Of a stretch of 64,000 nt of DNA, positions 45,315 to 55,700 are shown piece after piece. A program made the translations under genes and the position numbers. This DNA is from Sulfurimonas sp. (GTDB lineage Bacteria; Campylobacterota; Campylobacteria; Campylobacterales; Sulfurimonadaceae). Each line of letters opens with the position of its first letter. The stretch's first letter is position 1. The notes beneath the pieces are model-generated. The model did no database searches. It was given only the letters and a program-made list of their open reading frames with translations, and was not told where the DNA came from. The stretch is taken from contig NZ_JALXBK010000094.1 of the NCBI RefSeq assembly GCF_026991475.1, positions 49,814 through 113,813 of the forward strand, given 5' to 3'.

Positions 45315-46737
45315 CGCTATTTCCTCTTAATAATTTATCTATATTTACACTTTCATCACTATAAAAATATTCTTCTAAAAGTGGGCGGATTTTATACTCT
45401 TTTAAAAAGTCTAAATCTATTGTTTCGCCCATAAAATAACTATGACCCAACATAAAATCTTCGCCTAGTTTTCCTTTTATCTCTGTATTGAGACTCTCCA
45501 TCAAATTACGAGCTTCTACATTCTTTACCAAGTTATTGTTTGGTTTCATTTTTAAAAATGTAAATCTTCTTCGTAGTGCTATATCTATTGTTGCTATTGA
45601 TTTATCTGTAGAGTTCATAGTAGCAATAATGTAAAGATTTGAAGGAATCATAAACTTATCTTTTGAATATGGCAGTGTCACTTCATAAATATCTCGTTTA
45701 TCCTCTTCTATGAGTGTAATAAGTTCTCCAAATATTTTAGATATATTGCCTCTGTTTATTTCATCTATTACAATATAAAAATTTTTCTTTTCTATTATTG
45801 TTTGAGTTTTTTGCATCATGGAAACTATTTTTTTTGCAATTGGAAGATAATATCCGGCTAAAGATATTGTATCTTTTTTTACATTGAGCGTTTTAATATC
45901 ACTAGGCTTTGTTATCTTACCTTCTAAAATAGCTTCTACAACAATTTCAAGGTCACTTTTCTTCACATATTGTTCATTTTTTGCACCTTCAGAAAGCACC
46001 CGCAAAGAACGTTCACTAAAATCTTGAATAATAATATTAATACCTCGTACAGTTTTCAACTGCTCAAAATTATCTTCAAAATACAAATTTCGCAATTCTT
46101 CATATGCTTCACTGAAACTCATATATTTATTTTGAGAAGCTTTTAGATTTTCTCTTGCTTCTTCTACAATTCTTTTAAAAATTCCATCCTCAAGCTCAAT
46201 ATTTCCCTTTTCAGTTGGACGAAATCCTTCTATAAAATCTTCATAAGAGTAACTCTGATGAAAGCTGATAAACTCTACTCTTTTCTCATCTTCTATCTTT
46301 TGAAAATTAGCTTTACCAAGTTCTGTTTTTTGCTTTATTTCATTATCTGTTATGGTATCAAAAATCTCTTTTTGTCCTTTTCCCTCTTCTATCATAGAAA
46401 TTAATCTTTGATAATTATGTGTTTTTCCAACACCTGGAGGACCGTAGAGGATTATGTTTTTCGTAGTTAACTGATGAGTGACATCTTGCTTTAAATTTTT
46501 CGTTTTCCCACTTAATAAATTATTATTTTCTAATAATTTTTTTAGCCTCATACCTTTATTAATTTCACTATAGTAAGATTCTTTTCCTGTTGCTTTTTCT
46601 GCAATATTTTTAATATTTTTACCTTTTAGGGTATCAGCATATTCAATTCCAAACAAATGTATAGACGCAACCTGTTCATTTGTTTTAGCATTTTCATACA
46701 AATTTTTTAAAATAATACTTAATTCTTCTTCGCTCAT
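45304..46737 (-). CDS. mcrB: McrB-like AAA+ GTPase of a type IV restriction system
   Basis: A 477-residue AAA+ motor subunit. Residues 1-85 form a short helical N-terminal domain (SIHLFGIEYADTLKGKN) unlike the DUF3578 module of E. coli McrB, so the DNA modification recognised is unknown. Walker A is YGPPGVGKTHN, followed by FHQSYSYEDFIEGFRP, Walker B FYIVIDEINRGNISKIFGE and MNSTDKS (the family MNTxD). The start overlaps the mcrC end by four bases. McrBC cleaves modified, often phage, DNA. Confidence 0.88.
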   Translation of the reverse strand: MSEEELSIILKNLYENAKTNEQVASIHLFGIEYADTLKGKNIKNIAEKATGKESYYSEINKGMRLKKLLENNNLLSGKTKNLKQDVTHQLTTKNIILYGPPGVGKTHNYQRLISMIEEGKGQKEIFDTITDNEIKQKTELGKANFQKIEDEKRVEFISFHQSYSYEDFIEGFRPTEKGNIELEDGIFKRIVEEARENLKASQNKYMSFSEAYEELRNLYFEDNFEQLKTVRGINIIIQDFSERSLRVLSEGAKNEQYVKKSDLEIVVEAILEGKITKPSDIKTLNVKKDTISLAGYYLPIAKKIVSMMQKTQTIIEKKNFYIVIDEINRGNISKIFGELITLIEEDKRDIYEVTLPYSKDKFMIPSNLYIIATMNSTDKSIATIDIALRRRFTFLKMKPNNNLVKNVEARNLMESLNTEIKGKLGEDFMLGHSYFMGETIDLDFLKEYKIRPLLEEYFYSDESVNIDKLLRGNSDAS

Positions 46738-47870
46738 CCCAATATCTCCACTCTTTTTTTCATCTCAATTATAAACTCTTCATACCCACCATCAAAATCC
46801 AAATCTATGCTTCTCATTTTTAGTTCCACTATTGTATCATCTTTGCCAAGTTTCAAATCTTCAAAAATAGTTTCTAAATGTTTTGGATAAAGTAACATTG
46901 TATTTTTTATCTTGAAATTTGTTCCATAAGCAAACATCTGATATTTATCAGCAGCACTTAAATCTGCTCTACTTCCTATTTTCTTGTACTTAGTATCAAT
47001 AATCATATCAAAAGTCACAATATCTGGTTTTAGCACTAAACTTCCATAATTTTTCTGTCGCTGCGTTTGCGTCGTCCTATCTAAACTCTTATATATTTTA
47101 CCTATAAAATTTTCAAACAACTCATTCATATCAAATAAAAAAGCAAAGCTCTTTTTCTCTTGCGTAAACATTGGTATCATCTTTTGCAGTAATAATAATG
47201 CCAATTCATAACTCTGTTTAAAACGATGATTTATTCTATCAAAACCTATATTGAGCTTTTGTATATCAAATTTTTTCGTCCCTACATCGCACAATATAAG
47301 TTCACACTCTTTTAAAATCTTTTTATTTTTCACAAAAGGAAGCAGTGTCTGCAAAGCAAAAAGAAAAAATCTATTGAGTTCATTGTCTTCACTAAATTCA
47401 TCATACTCACAATAAATTTTATTTCGAGTAAAATTATGTTTTACATTTTCATTGAGAAGATACTTCCCTCGTAATTTTGTAAGATTATCTTGTTGCGTAA
47501 TGTATGTTTTATAAAGTCCTTTTTTCAACTCTTTTAAAAGATTCTTTACAAATAACTGTACTAAAATTTCTAAAATTGTACTTTTCTTGTTTTTCGCAGC
47601 AGCCATATCTTCATTTTCAATGCTAATATCATAAGAGTAAAATAACATATAAATAAAAATATCTAAATTTCTCTCTGCCTCACGAGAACTAATTTTTGGT
47701 AAGATATAAACATCACTACTATCAAAATTTAGAATCCCGCAATACTGTAAAGGATATATCTCTCCCCATCTACTTTTAAAATATTTGTGTAAGTGTTGAT
47801 TTTGTTGAACATACTCAATAAATTGAGAATTAGTAATTTTTTCATATTCATAAAAAATATTTTCAGTCAT
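46734..47870 (-). CDS. mcrC: McrC-like nuclease subunit
   Basis: A 378-residue partner of McrB. The N-terminal half has YCGILNFDSSDVYILPKI and RNLDIFIYMLFYSYDI, as in McrC. The PD-(D/E)xK nuclease core is LKPDIVTFDMIIDTKYKKI near residues 275-293, with YQMFAYG after it. I use ATG 47870 since the codon before is TTG; it overlaps the hepT end by eight bases. Both halves of the system look intact. Confidence 0.88.
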   Translation of the reverse strand: MTENIFYEYEKITNSQFIEYVQQNQHLHKYFKSRWGEIYPLQYCGILNFDSSDVYILPKISSREAERNLDIFIYMLFYSYDISIENEDMAAAKNKKSTILEILVQLFVKNLLKELKKGLYKTYITQQDNLTKLRGKYLLNENVKHNFTRNKIYCEYDEFSEDNELNRFFLFALQTLLPFVKNKKILKECELILCDVGTKKFDIQKLNIGFDRINHRFKQSYELALLLLQKMIPMFTQEKKSFAFLFDMNELFENFIGKIYKSLDRTTQTQRQKNYGSLVLKPDIVTFDMIIDTKYKKIGSRADLSAADKYQMFAYGTNFKIKNTMLLYPKHLETIFEDLKLGKDDTIVELKMRSIDLDFDGGYEEFIIEMKKRVEILG

Positions 47871-48210
47871 CAAAGCTTATTTTTAAAAGTTTTACTTTTA
47901 ATTCAGGAAGATAACTTCTTAATATATTTTCAATAAATCCTAAATCCACACCTTCATAATCATGCACAATATAATTACGCGTATAATAAGCACCATCTCT
48001 ATCGTCTTTTAAATCATACTTTTTGACTAAGACATCATCGAGTTTCTTTAATGTCTCACCAATTTGAGACAATCCCATAAGAACAGCCATTTGTCCTTCA
48101 AAATCTTCAAGTGTTTTAACAATTCCATGATGACGACAAATAATTTCATCAATATTATCAATCATTTCAAGTATAAATTCTACTTTTGCCTGCATAGATT
48201 TTTTAGACAT
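47863..48210 (-). CDS. hepT: HepT-like HEPN toxin
   Basis: A 115-residue HEPN ribonuclease. The active-site motif Rx4HxY is present as RNYIVHDYE (near residue 85). The N-terminal helix is typical of DUF86/HepT. In the MntA-HepT type VII system the antitoxin AMPylates the toxin at the Tyr of that motif. I use ATG 48210; a GTG at 48222 would add four residues. The mntA stop overlaps the start and the mcrC start overlaps the end, so three frames are coupled. Confidence 0.85.
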   Translation of the reverse strand: MSKKSMQAKVEFILEMIDNIDEIICRHHGIVKTLEDFEGQMAVLMGLSQIGETLKKLDDVLVKKYDLKDDRDGAYYTRNYIVHDYEGVDLGFIENILRSYLPELKVKLLKISFDD

Positions 48211-48511
48211 AAACCACTTCACTTAAAATGTATTTTTTTGCAGTTTCTGAGAGATTGTTTTTTGGAGCTAAATCTATTTTTTTATTTACTTTTTTTGAAA
48301 TAAATTCCTTAATTTCATCAAGTTTTTTAAATCCCATAAAACCTTTGTATTTCTTATAAAAGTTATCTTCAAGATGGTATAACAAATCTAAATCACTATG
48401 CTCAGTAAATTCATCTCTAGCATATGAACCGAAAATACCGTCAATAACAAAACCATCATCTACTAAGTTTTTTTTCAAAATTTTAATTTGTTGTAACATT
48501 TGTTCATTCAT
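48203..48511 (-). CDS. mntA: MntA-like minimal nucleotidyltransferase antitoxin
   Basis: A 102-residue MNT-domain protein. GSYARDEFTEHSDLDLLY is the GSx10DxD nucleotidyltransferase motif with both Asp residues. MNT antitoxins AMPylate the HEPN toxin, here the next gene. It is the first gene of the cluster; AAAGG precedes the ATG. A normal minimal MntA is about 100-140 residues. Confidence 0.85.
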   Translation of the reverse strand: MNEQMLQQIKILKKNLVDDGFVIDGIFGSYARDEFTEHSDLDLLYHLEDNFYKKYKGFMGFKKLDEIKEFISKKVNKKIDLAPKNNLSETAKKYILSEVVYV

Positions 48512-48540
48512 TCTTTAGCCTTTGAAGTATTATAGCAAAA

Positions 48541-49569
48541 TCAACTATTTTTTATCATAGCCTTTACATCTTTTATCATCGTAGCAGCCACATCTTTTGT
48601 ACTATATTTCAAAAGTTTTTCACTCTTTTCTTTGAGTTTAGGCTCTCTTATGATTTGCATCAGAACTGATTTTAGATCCTCATTTTCTCTTGCACACCAG
48701 CCTAGATTATGCTCCACTATAAACTGGGCATTGTGGTACTGATGATCACCCGCGGCGTATGGGTAGGGGATGAAAAGTGCGGGGCATCCGTTTGCTGTAA
48801 GTTCCCAAAGAGTAGAAGCTCCTGCACGTGAGACAGCTAAATCTGCACACGTTATAAGTGCTGGTAACTCTTTTGTAAAAGCATAGAGTGAAACATCTAC
48901 ACCCATCTCTTCGTATGCTTTTTTTACTCTCTCATAATCAAACTCTCCCGCTTGATGTATGATATTTATGCCCATATCTTGCAACTCTTTTGCCACACTC
49001 AAAGCTAATTCATTAATGGCTCTTGCACCATGGCTGCCACCTAAAAATATTATACTTTTAAGTTCATCTCTTACTCTTGCATTTTCATAAAAAATCTCTT
49101 TTATAGGATAGCCTTTGATAGGAGAATTTGCATCATAGGCAGATACAAAACTCTTTGCATATCTCTTTAAAAGCCCATTAAGTCTTCCCTGCACTGCGTT
49201 TTGTTCGTGAATAAAAAGTGGCACTCCATTAAAGATGGAAGCAAACGCAGCTGGTGCAGCAGAGAAACCACCTACACTATATACAGCATCTATTTCTTGC
49301 TCTTTTAGTATCTTTTTTGCTTGTAAAAAAGCTCGAAACACTTTAAAAAGAGCTTTTATTTTTCCTAAACCTTTTTGATTTACAACACCAGTTGTTTCTA
49401 AAAAATAGACATGAGAAAAGAGGCTGTTTTTAGCAAAATACTTTCTATCTTGTCCACTTGTTGAACCTATGAAAATGATTTCATGCCCATCTGCAACAGC
49501 CGCCTCTGCCAAAGCTTCGGCTATCATCAAATGTCCACCTGTTCCCCCACCTGTTATGCAGATTTTCAT
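48541..49569 (-). CDS. murG: UDP-N-acetylglucosamine transferase MurG
   Basis: A 342-residue glycosyltransferase that converts lipid I to lipid II. The N-terminal TGGGTGGHLMIAEALAE (lipid-side) and C-terminal SRAGASTLWELTANGCPALFIPYPYAAGDHQYHNA (nucleotide-sugar) motifs are diagnostic. The start overlaps the ftsW stop by four bases, keeping the division and cell-wall genes coupled. Length is normal. Confidence 0.95.
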   Translation of the reverse strand: MKICITGGGTGGHLMIAEALAEAAVADGHEIIFIGSTSGQDRKYFAKNSLFSHVYFLETTGVVNQKGLGKIKALFKVFRAFLQAKKILKEQEIDAVYSVGGFSAAPAAFASIFNGVPLFIHEQNAVQGRLNGLLKRYAKSFVSAYDANSPIKGYPIKEIFYENARVRDELKSIIFLGGSHGARAINELALSVAKELQDMGINIIHQAGEFDYERVKKAYEEMGVDVSLYAFTKELPALITCADLAVSRAGASTLWELTANGCPALFIPYPYAAGDHQYHNAQFIVEHNLGWCARENEDLKSVLMQIIREPKLKEKSEKLLKYSTKDVAATMIKDVKAMIKNS

Positions 49570-50750
49570 AACTTTTTCCCTTTATCCATTTTTGCTTTTT
49601 TTGATGCCATTAGAACCATACCAACGCCAAACGCAGCACCTAACATTGCCGAGCCGCCATAACTTAAAAAAGGTACAGAGATACCTTTAATTGGAGTTAT
49701 TCCACTAATTCCATACGCATTTACTAAAAATTCAAACGATAAAACAAGACCAATACCCATACTAAAAAGATAAATACTCATATCTTCTGAACGGTTTGCA
49801 ATCTTAAAAATTCTCTGTATCATCCAAAGAAATATGAATACAACAAACAAAAGTCCAATAAAACCAAACTCTTCAGAGAGCCCTGCTAAAACAAAATCGG
49901 TATGTACTTCACTTAAAAAACCAAGCTTAAATGTCCCATCACCCAATCCTGTTCCAAAAAGACCACCATTATGAATTGCGTTTAGTGAGTTTCCTATCTG
50001 GTAAGGTTCTACCTCAACAGGTACACGCAGTTTGTCTGCAATGCTATCTGGTAAAAGTCCCAAAACAGAGTTTTGAGCAAGCGCCCACCATGATTTTATA
50101 CGCAAGATACGATGATGTGCTGTCAATATAAAAATGACAATAGCTGTAAAAATTCCACCTAAAATAGTAAAGAAAAAACGGAAGCTACTCCCTGCAAACA
50201 TCAGCATAAAAAGAAGCGTAGCACCTAAAACAACGACCTGCCCAATATCTTTTTGTAAAAAAGCAATAATAAACATTGCCATAACAAATATTACAGCATA
50301 AGGGAGAAATCTTTTAAACTCATTTTTAAGTCCCATACCGTCATGATGCCCAAGTTTTCTGGAGAAACTCCATGCCAAAAAGTAGACAAAACCAACTTTG
50401 AAAAACTCAACTGGTGCTAAAGAAAATCCCGCAACTTTTATCCATCTTTTTGCACCACCAACAGCAGAAACAACACTCTCTGGTAAAAAAGGCATAGCAA
50501 TCATTAAAATAAGTGAAACAGCAAAAAGTGTCAAACCAATTGGCTTCAGCCATTTGTCTGGATTTAACTGAGAGAGTCCAAAAATAATGCTAATACCAAG
50601 TAAACCAAAAATAGATTGGCGAATAACAAAATGAAATTGACTTACATCAAAAAGCAGTGTTGTATATGGGGTAAGTGTATAAGAGAGGACAATTCCTATA
50701 CCTATTAAAATACTCACTAAAGTAAAAAGTTTTCTATCTGCACTATACAC
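49566..50750 (-). CDS. ftsW: FtsW-type SEDS peptidoglycan polymerase
   Basis: A 394-residue membrane protein with about ten helices. KRWIKVAGFSLAPVEFFKVGFV, IGNSLNAIHNGGLFGTGLGDG and the late VPFLSYGGSAML are SEDS motifs; the E in LAPVEFFK takes the place of Q/E and is common. Position in front of murG supports FtsW over RodA. Septal peptidoglycan synthesis. Confidence 0.9.
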   Translation of the reverse strand: MYSADRKLFTLVSILIGIGIVLSYTLTPYTTLLFDVSQFHFVIRQSIFGLLGISIIFGLSQLNPDKWLKPIGLTLFAVSLILMIAMPFLPESVVSAVGGAKRWIKVAGFSLAPVEFFKVGFVYFLAWSFSRKLGHHDGMGLKNEFKRFLPYAVIFVMAMFIIAFLQKDIGQVVVLGATLLFMLMFAGSSFRFFFTILGGIFTAIVIFILTAHHRILRIKSWWALAQNSVLGLLPDSIADKLRVPVEVEPYQIGNSLNAIHNGGLFGTGLGDGTFKLGFLSEVHTDFVLAGLSEEFGFIGLLFVVFIFLWMIQRIFKIANRSEDMSIYLFSMGIGLVLSFEFLVNAYGISGITPIKGISVPFLSYGGSAMLGAAFGVGMVLMASKKAKMDKGKKL

Positions 50751-50756
50751 TAAAGG

Positions 50757-51287
50757 CTACTTTATCTTATTTATTTTAAGTACAAATTCAACTTCAGGCT
50801 GGGCAAGATGAAGCTCTTTTGAAATTATTTCAATATCAACACCCTGCTTATACAAAGAGATGATTTTTTCATCATCATTTGCATGCAAAGAAGAGGGAAT
50901 GGAAATCTGTCTAACGCCACTCTCAAGTTGTGATATTCGAGCATCTATCTCAAGTTCAATAGATTCAATGTTATTTTGCATCTGTTTGAGTGCAAGAGCT
51001 AGAGGTTGCTGCATATCATAAACACTTCTCTCTATCTCTTGGTATATCTCATCATCATTCATTCGCTGCGAATTTTTTTGAATACTCTGCTGCGTTTGCT
51101 CTAGCTTTTTTTTGAGATAATATATTTCACGATTTGCATCTTCAACAACAGAAGCAACGGAACGGATGTTCTTTGTATATTTTGCATCTTTAGTAAAAAC
51201 ATAATAGAGCAGATACAAAATGATTAGTGCCATAAGGATAACAATATATTCAAGACTAAACGAAAGATTTAGGTTTGCTATATTCAC
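50757..51287 (-). CDS. Membrane-anchored coiled-coil protein with a C-terminal HTH-like segment
   Basis: A 176-residue protein. One membrane helix (about 10-31, SLEYIVILMALIILYLLYYVF) is followed by a coiled coil (about 45-130) and a C-terminal segment, KIISLYKQGVDIEIISKELHLAQPEVEFVL, like the small HTH-like module of DUF6115/SwrB-type proteins. It starts six bases before ftsW. The arrangement suggests a membrane-proximal regulator of motility or division, but function is not known. Confidence 0.6.
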   Translation of the reverse strand: MNIANLNLSFSLEYIVILMALIILYLLYYVFTKDAKYTKNIRSVASVVEDANREIYYLKKKLEQTQQSIQKNSQRMNDDEIYQEIERSVYDMQQPLALALKQMQNNIESIELEIDARISQLESGVRQISIPSSLHANDDEKIISLYKQGVDIEIISKELHLAQPEVEFVLKINKIK

Positions 51288-51808
51288 GATTTTTTCTCTC
51301 GCATTTCACGTATAAGCACACGCTCACGAGCTGTCATATATGCCGCCCACTCTTTTTCATCTCTCTCATGCATTTTTACAATCTCTACAAGAGAGGGTGA
51401 AAGTGCTTTGAAAAAGACACCAATATCGCGTCTAGGATGTACCGGCATATCTATGCGCCCATAGTAAAGTACTCCCTCTTCTAAAAGAGCATCTTTTAAT
51501 TCAAAGTGCTCAAAACCTATAGCTTTTATTGCAGCTTCACAAGTCAAAGAGACTCTTTTAGGCTCTTCATTTTTTAAAAACATCTCTAGTGCATCTATTT
51601 TTCTATGTAGCTCTACCATTAGATTCAGCAGTATAGGGTCACTCTCTGCTGTTTCGCCTCTTGCTTTTGCAAGTTTTAGCCACTGGCTAATTGGATCATC
51701 ATCACTCTCACTAAGCTGTTGGTATTCTCGCTCATAGAGTGCTTTATCTAAATCAGCTTGAGAAAATTGTATGCTTATTGGTGCTGGAACTAGACGCGGT
51801 GTACTCAT
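51284..51808 (-). CDS. Uncharacterised 174-residue protein between mqnP and ftsW
   Basis: A soluble protein with a mixed N-terminal helical region (DLDKALYEREYQQLSES), a central amphipathic helix and a strand-rich C-terminal half (VSLTCEAAIKAIGFEHFELKD, YGRIDMPVHPRRDIGVFFKAL). The second half is reminiscent of PilZ-like barrels but lacks an obvious RxxxR plus D/NxSxxG pair, so c-di-GMP binding is not claimed. It overlaps both neighbours by four bases, suggesting firm co-translation. Confidence 0.55.
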   Translation of the reverse strand: MSTPRLVPAPISIQFSQADLDKALYEREYQQLSESDDDPISQWLKLAKARGETAESDPILLNLMVELHRKIDALEMFLKNEEPKRVSLTCEAAIKAIGFEHFELKDALLEEGVLYYGRIDMPVHPRRDIGVFFKALSPSLVEIVKMHERDEKEWAAYMTARERVLIREMREKKS

Positions 51809-52665
51809 GAGAGCATCCTATCTATTACAATCAAGATGAAAAAAGCGATGCCCAAATAACCATTAACTGTAAAAAATGCTCTATCTATTTTTGTAAAATC
51901 ACGACGCACCAAAGTCTGTTCATAGTAAAGCACAAACCCACTTCCAACTGCTGCTACAAATGCGAAAAATCCAAGATGAGCCGCCCAAACAAACAAAATC
52001 CAAAAAAGCACTGCAAGAGAATGAAAAAGAGCAGAGATGAAAAGTGTCGCCTCTGCTCCATACTTTGAAGGTATAGAGTGAAGATTTTTCTCTTTATCAA
52101 AATCAATATCTTGTAGAGAGTAGAGCAAATCAAATCCAGCAACCCAAAAAATCACACCAAGAGAGAGTAGAACCGACCATAAAGGGATGGTAGCAGTGAC
52201 AGCAACCACACCTGCAATAGGGGCAAGTCCTAAAGATATGCCCAAAATAACATGTGCCAAAGAGGAGAATCTTTTAAAGTAAGAGTAAGAGCCTAAAACT
52301 GCCAAAATAGGAATGCTTAGAGCAAATGCAAGGCTGTTTATCATATATGCAACGGTGATAAATATCGCTGCGTTTACAACAATAAAAATCAAAATACTCA
52401 TAGCATCCAAACGCCCATCAACATTAGGACGAGAGGCAGTTCGAGGATTTTGTGCATCAATGTCTCTATCGGCGTAACGATTTACACCCATTGCAAAGTT
52501 TCTTGCACTGAGTGCTGCTAAAACACCCATCAAAAGCAACCAATAGCCAAACCAACCATCCGCTGCAACAACCATGGCAATAAAAATAAAAGGCAGTGAA
52601 AATATAGAGTGTTCAAACATCACAAGCTCATTAAAATCTTTCGCTTTTTTCAGTACTCTTTGCAA
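51805..52665 (-). CDS. mqnP: UbiA-family prenyltransferase, likely MqnP of the futalosine pathway
   Basis: A 286-residue, eight- or nine-helix prenyltransferase. NRYADRDIDAQNPRT is the first Asp-rich prenyl-diphosphate motif and SLQDIDFDKEKNLHSIPSKYG the second. In Campylobacterota menaquinone is made through futalosine, and MqnP prenylates the dihydroxynaphthoate precursor. UbiA or MenA activity cannot be excluded by sequence alone. It heads a run of overlapping genes through murG. Confidence 0.82.
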   Translation of the reverse strand: MQRVLKKAKDFNELVMFEHSIFSLPFIFIAMVVAADGWFGYWLLLMGVLAALSARNFAMGVNRYADRDIDAQNPRTASRPNVDGRLDAMSILIFIVVNAAIFITVAYMINSLAFALSIPILAVLGSYSYFKRFSSLAHVILGISLGLAPIAGVVAVTATIPLWSVLLSLGVIFWVAGFDLLYSLQDIDFDKEKNLHSIPSKYGAEATLFISALFHSLAVLFWILFVWAAHLGFFAFVAAVGSGFVLYYEQTLVRRDFTKIDRAFFTVNGYLGIAFFILIVIDRMLS

Positions 52666-52728
52666 ATAATTCCCTTTGTAAATTAATAAGAGCCATTTTA
52701 GCTAAAAGTGATTTAAAGTTGGATGATA

Positions 52729-55700
52729 TTAACCTAGTGCCTGCTCAATCATTTTAATATGTTTCGTGACTGCGTTTAATTCAGCACTATAATCCAATAC
52801 TTTTTTTTCTAAAGCATTCTGTTCAATCTCTTTCATAACATCATAAATATTGTCAATATAGAGAGCACCTGCAGCACCTTTTAATTTGTGTGCTTTTTCA
52901 TACACTTTTTGCATATCTTTAAGCGCAATAGCCTCTTGCAACTCTGGCAATATCTCGTGAACACTTGATAAAAAAGTTTTTAAAAGATTCAATGATACCG
53001 CTTCGCTAAGCCCTACTTTTGTCCTTAATCTATTCACTATCTCTTTTATATAGATTGTATTCATTTGATTCTGCGATTTTGAGTACTTACACAAAATCTC
53101 TTCAAGCCTATTTATATCTATAGGTTTACTTAAATACCCATCCATACCACACTCTAAAAATCTTTTTTTATCATCCTCAAGCGTATTTGCAGTTAATGCT
53201 ATTATTGGCACACTAAGATGTAACTCTTGTCGTATATATTTTGTTGCATCAATACCATTTTTTATAGGCATATTTATATCCATCAAAATCAAATCATAAG
53301 ATTTTTCTTCTACCTTACGTATCGCATCATCTCCATTAACAGCAAAAGTAAGTGTAACATTTTCATATTTTTCAAAAATTGACTCAATCAACATTCTATT
53401 TACATCATAATCTTCTGCAACAAGTACATTTAAGTATAAGTCATTGCAATTATTATTTTTCTCGCAAAAAGAAAGATTTGTATCTTTTTCTAAAGAAGCA
53501 CTACTTTCATGGCACTTTTGAAAAACAATATTAAAATAAAATTCACTCCCTTTTCCCTCTTGAGAGTCCACCTTAAGTTCACTTCCAAAAACCTTGAGTA
53601 AATCGGAACTTATACTAAGACCAAGCCCTGTTCCTCCAAATTTTCTAGTAGTTGAGGCATCCGCCTGTGCAAATGGTTTAAAAATCTCTTTAATTTTTGA
53701 CTCTACTATGCCTACCCCACTATCTTTTATACTAAAACGTATATTTTGTTGCTCTTTTTCATCACTTTGCAGCATTATTTTAAAATGAACAGTTCCAAAA
53801 CTTGGTGTAAATTTTATGGCATTAGAGAGCAAATTTATGATAATTTGACGTAAACGTACAGAATCACTCACTAGACAGTTCGCAATTTTGGTATCTATAT
53901 CAAATATATATGTTAAAGATTTTTCGTCCGCAGAGAGTTGTAAAAGCTCAAATGTAGTTTTAAATTCATCATATGGATTGATAGATAATTTCTCAAGTAC
54001 AATCTTTTTATGTGTTATTTTTGAAGAATCTAAAATATCGTTCACAATATCAAGTAAAACTTTTGTTGAACTCCCAATTACTTTTACATATTTTTGCTGC
54101 GTTTGATTTAGCTCTGTTTTTTCTAAGAGTTCACTAAAGCCAATAATCCCATTCATAGGTGTGCGTATCTCATGGCTCATATTTGCTAAGAACATAGACT
54201 GTGCCGCTTCTGCCTCTTGCGCTTTTTGCTTACTCTTTACCAAATCTGTCACATCTTCACTAATGACCATATATTCTAAAATATTATGCTTTTCATCGTG
54301 AATAGGTATTATAGAACTATGTACATAAAAAATAGTGCCATTTTTTGCGACATGTGTTAGCTGTCCACTCCATATTTTTCCTTTTCGGATCTCATGTAAA
54401 ATTGCATCAAAATCTTCCTTTGAAGTACTGGTGCTTTTTAAAATAGTGTAATTTTTTCCTATCAATTCTCTAGACATATAACCACTAATCTCTTCAAACT
54501 GTCCATTAATATATTTAATACTTCCCGTAACATCCACTCGTGCAATAATTACAACACTCTCTAAGGCTTTTAAAAACTCATCAAGTTTAAATTTTGATGC
54601 TTTGAAATTTTTCTCTTGTTCACGGAGCTCTCCTGTCACATAATCCATAAAATGAAACAGTACATTATCTGTTTTAGAGTTATCATAAAATTTACGATTT
54701 TCTGAAATAGAGTGCTCTAAAAGTTGCGTATTTTTTTCACGTAAAAAAAGTAATGTCGTAGTAACATTTAAAAATTTGGACTTCTCTTGAGAATAAAAGA
54801 ACTCTCCATATGTAAAAAAACCACTTGCAGGTGCTTTTTGCTCAATAATGCGAAAAGTTTTTTCTAGATCTTTACCTAAGAACTGTTTTCTAGCAACACA
54901 AGAGTAGATGAAACAAGCCTGCAAGGTATCTTCATCTTCTATCTCACTTTTTGGATTGTACTTGTTTACAAGATTACGACTTCCAATTCCAAAACGAACC
55001 TCTTGCCCCTCATCAATATTTCCACCATACACAATACTTCCATCATCATCTAGCTTAAACATTGAACGGGCGATAAGGACACCATTATCTTCATAAAGTA
55101 AGGGAAATTCTATGGTTGAAGCAGGCATATTTTCAACTGCAAAATCTCCAAGTACTTCTGTATATACATCTTTTATAGGTCGATTATTTATCTCATAAAC
55201 TCTTGCACCATCTGCTTTCGTGACCAAAAATGTAGAACCAATTGGTCGCCAACCAAGGTTATAATCTTCAAAAACTTCCAACTCTTCACCCTCAAGTGCC
55301 ACACATACAGCACCGCCAGAAAAGATTTTATTTTTATAAATAGTATATGTTTTTTCAAAATCGAGTAAATCACCTGCCATACCACCAGCAACAACGGCCT
55401 TTTGAAAATTATGGCTCTCTAAGCCTTGAAGGTACTCATCTCCGTTGTGATTTAATCCATCTAAAAAAGTAATAACACATTTTGTATTTTTATTAAAAAT
55501 TTTTTTTGAGAGTGATTGTCCTAAAGTATAAGAATCATCTGCTACTGCATAATAAGCATGCAACAGTGTTTTTTCAAAAACAGAAATACTTACAACTGTT
55601 TTGTGTTCATAAATTGCACCATGAACAATTTCACCTGCTGTTGAAGCGCCTACTAGCAAAGCATTCGGAAGTTCTTTAGTGATTTGGGAAGCTATATCTT

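Noticed and set aside
45304..48511. A complete mobile genomic island around the defence genes
   Set aside because: No integrase, transposase, tRNA target or direct repeats were seen at either end, and base composition looks like the flanks, so only a defence cluster is claimed.
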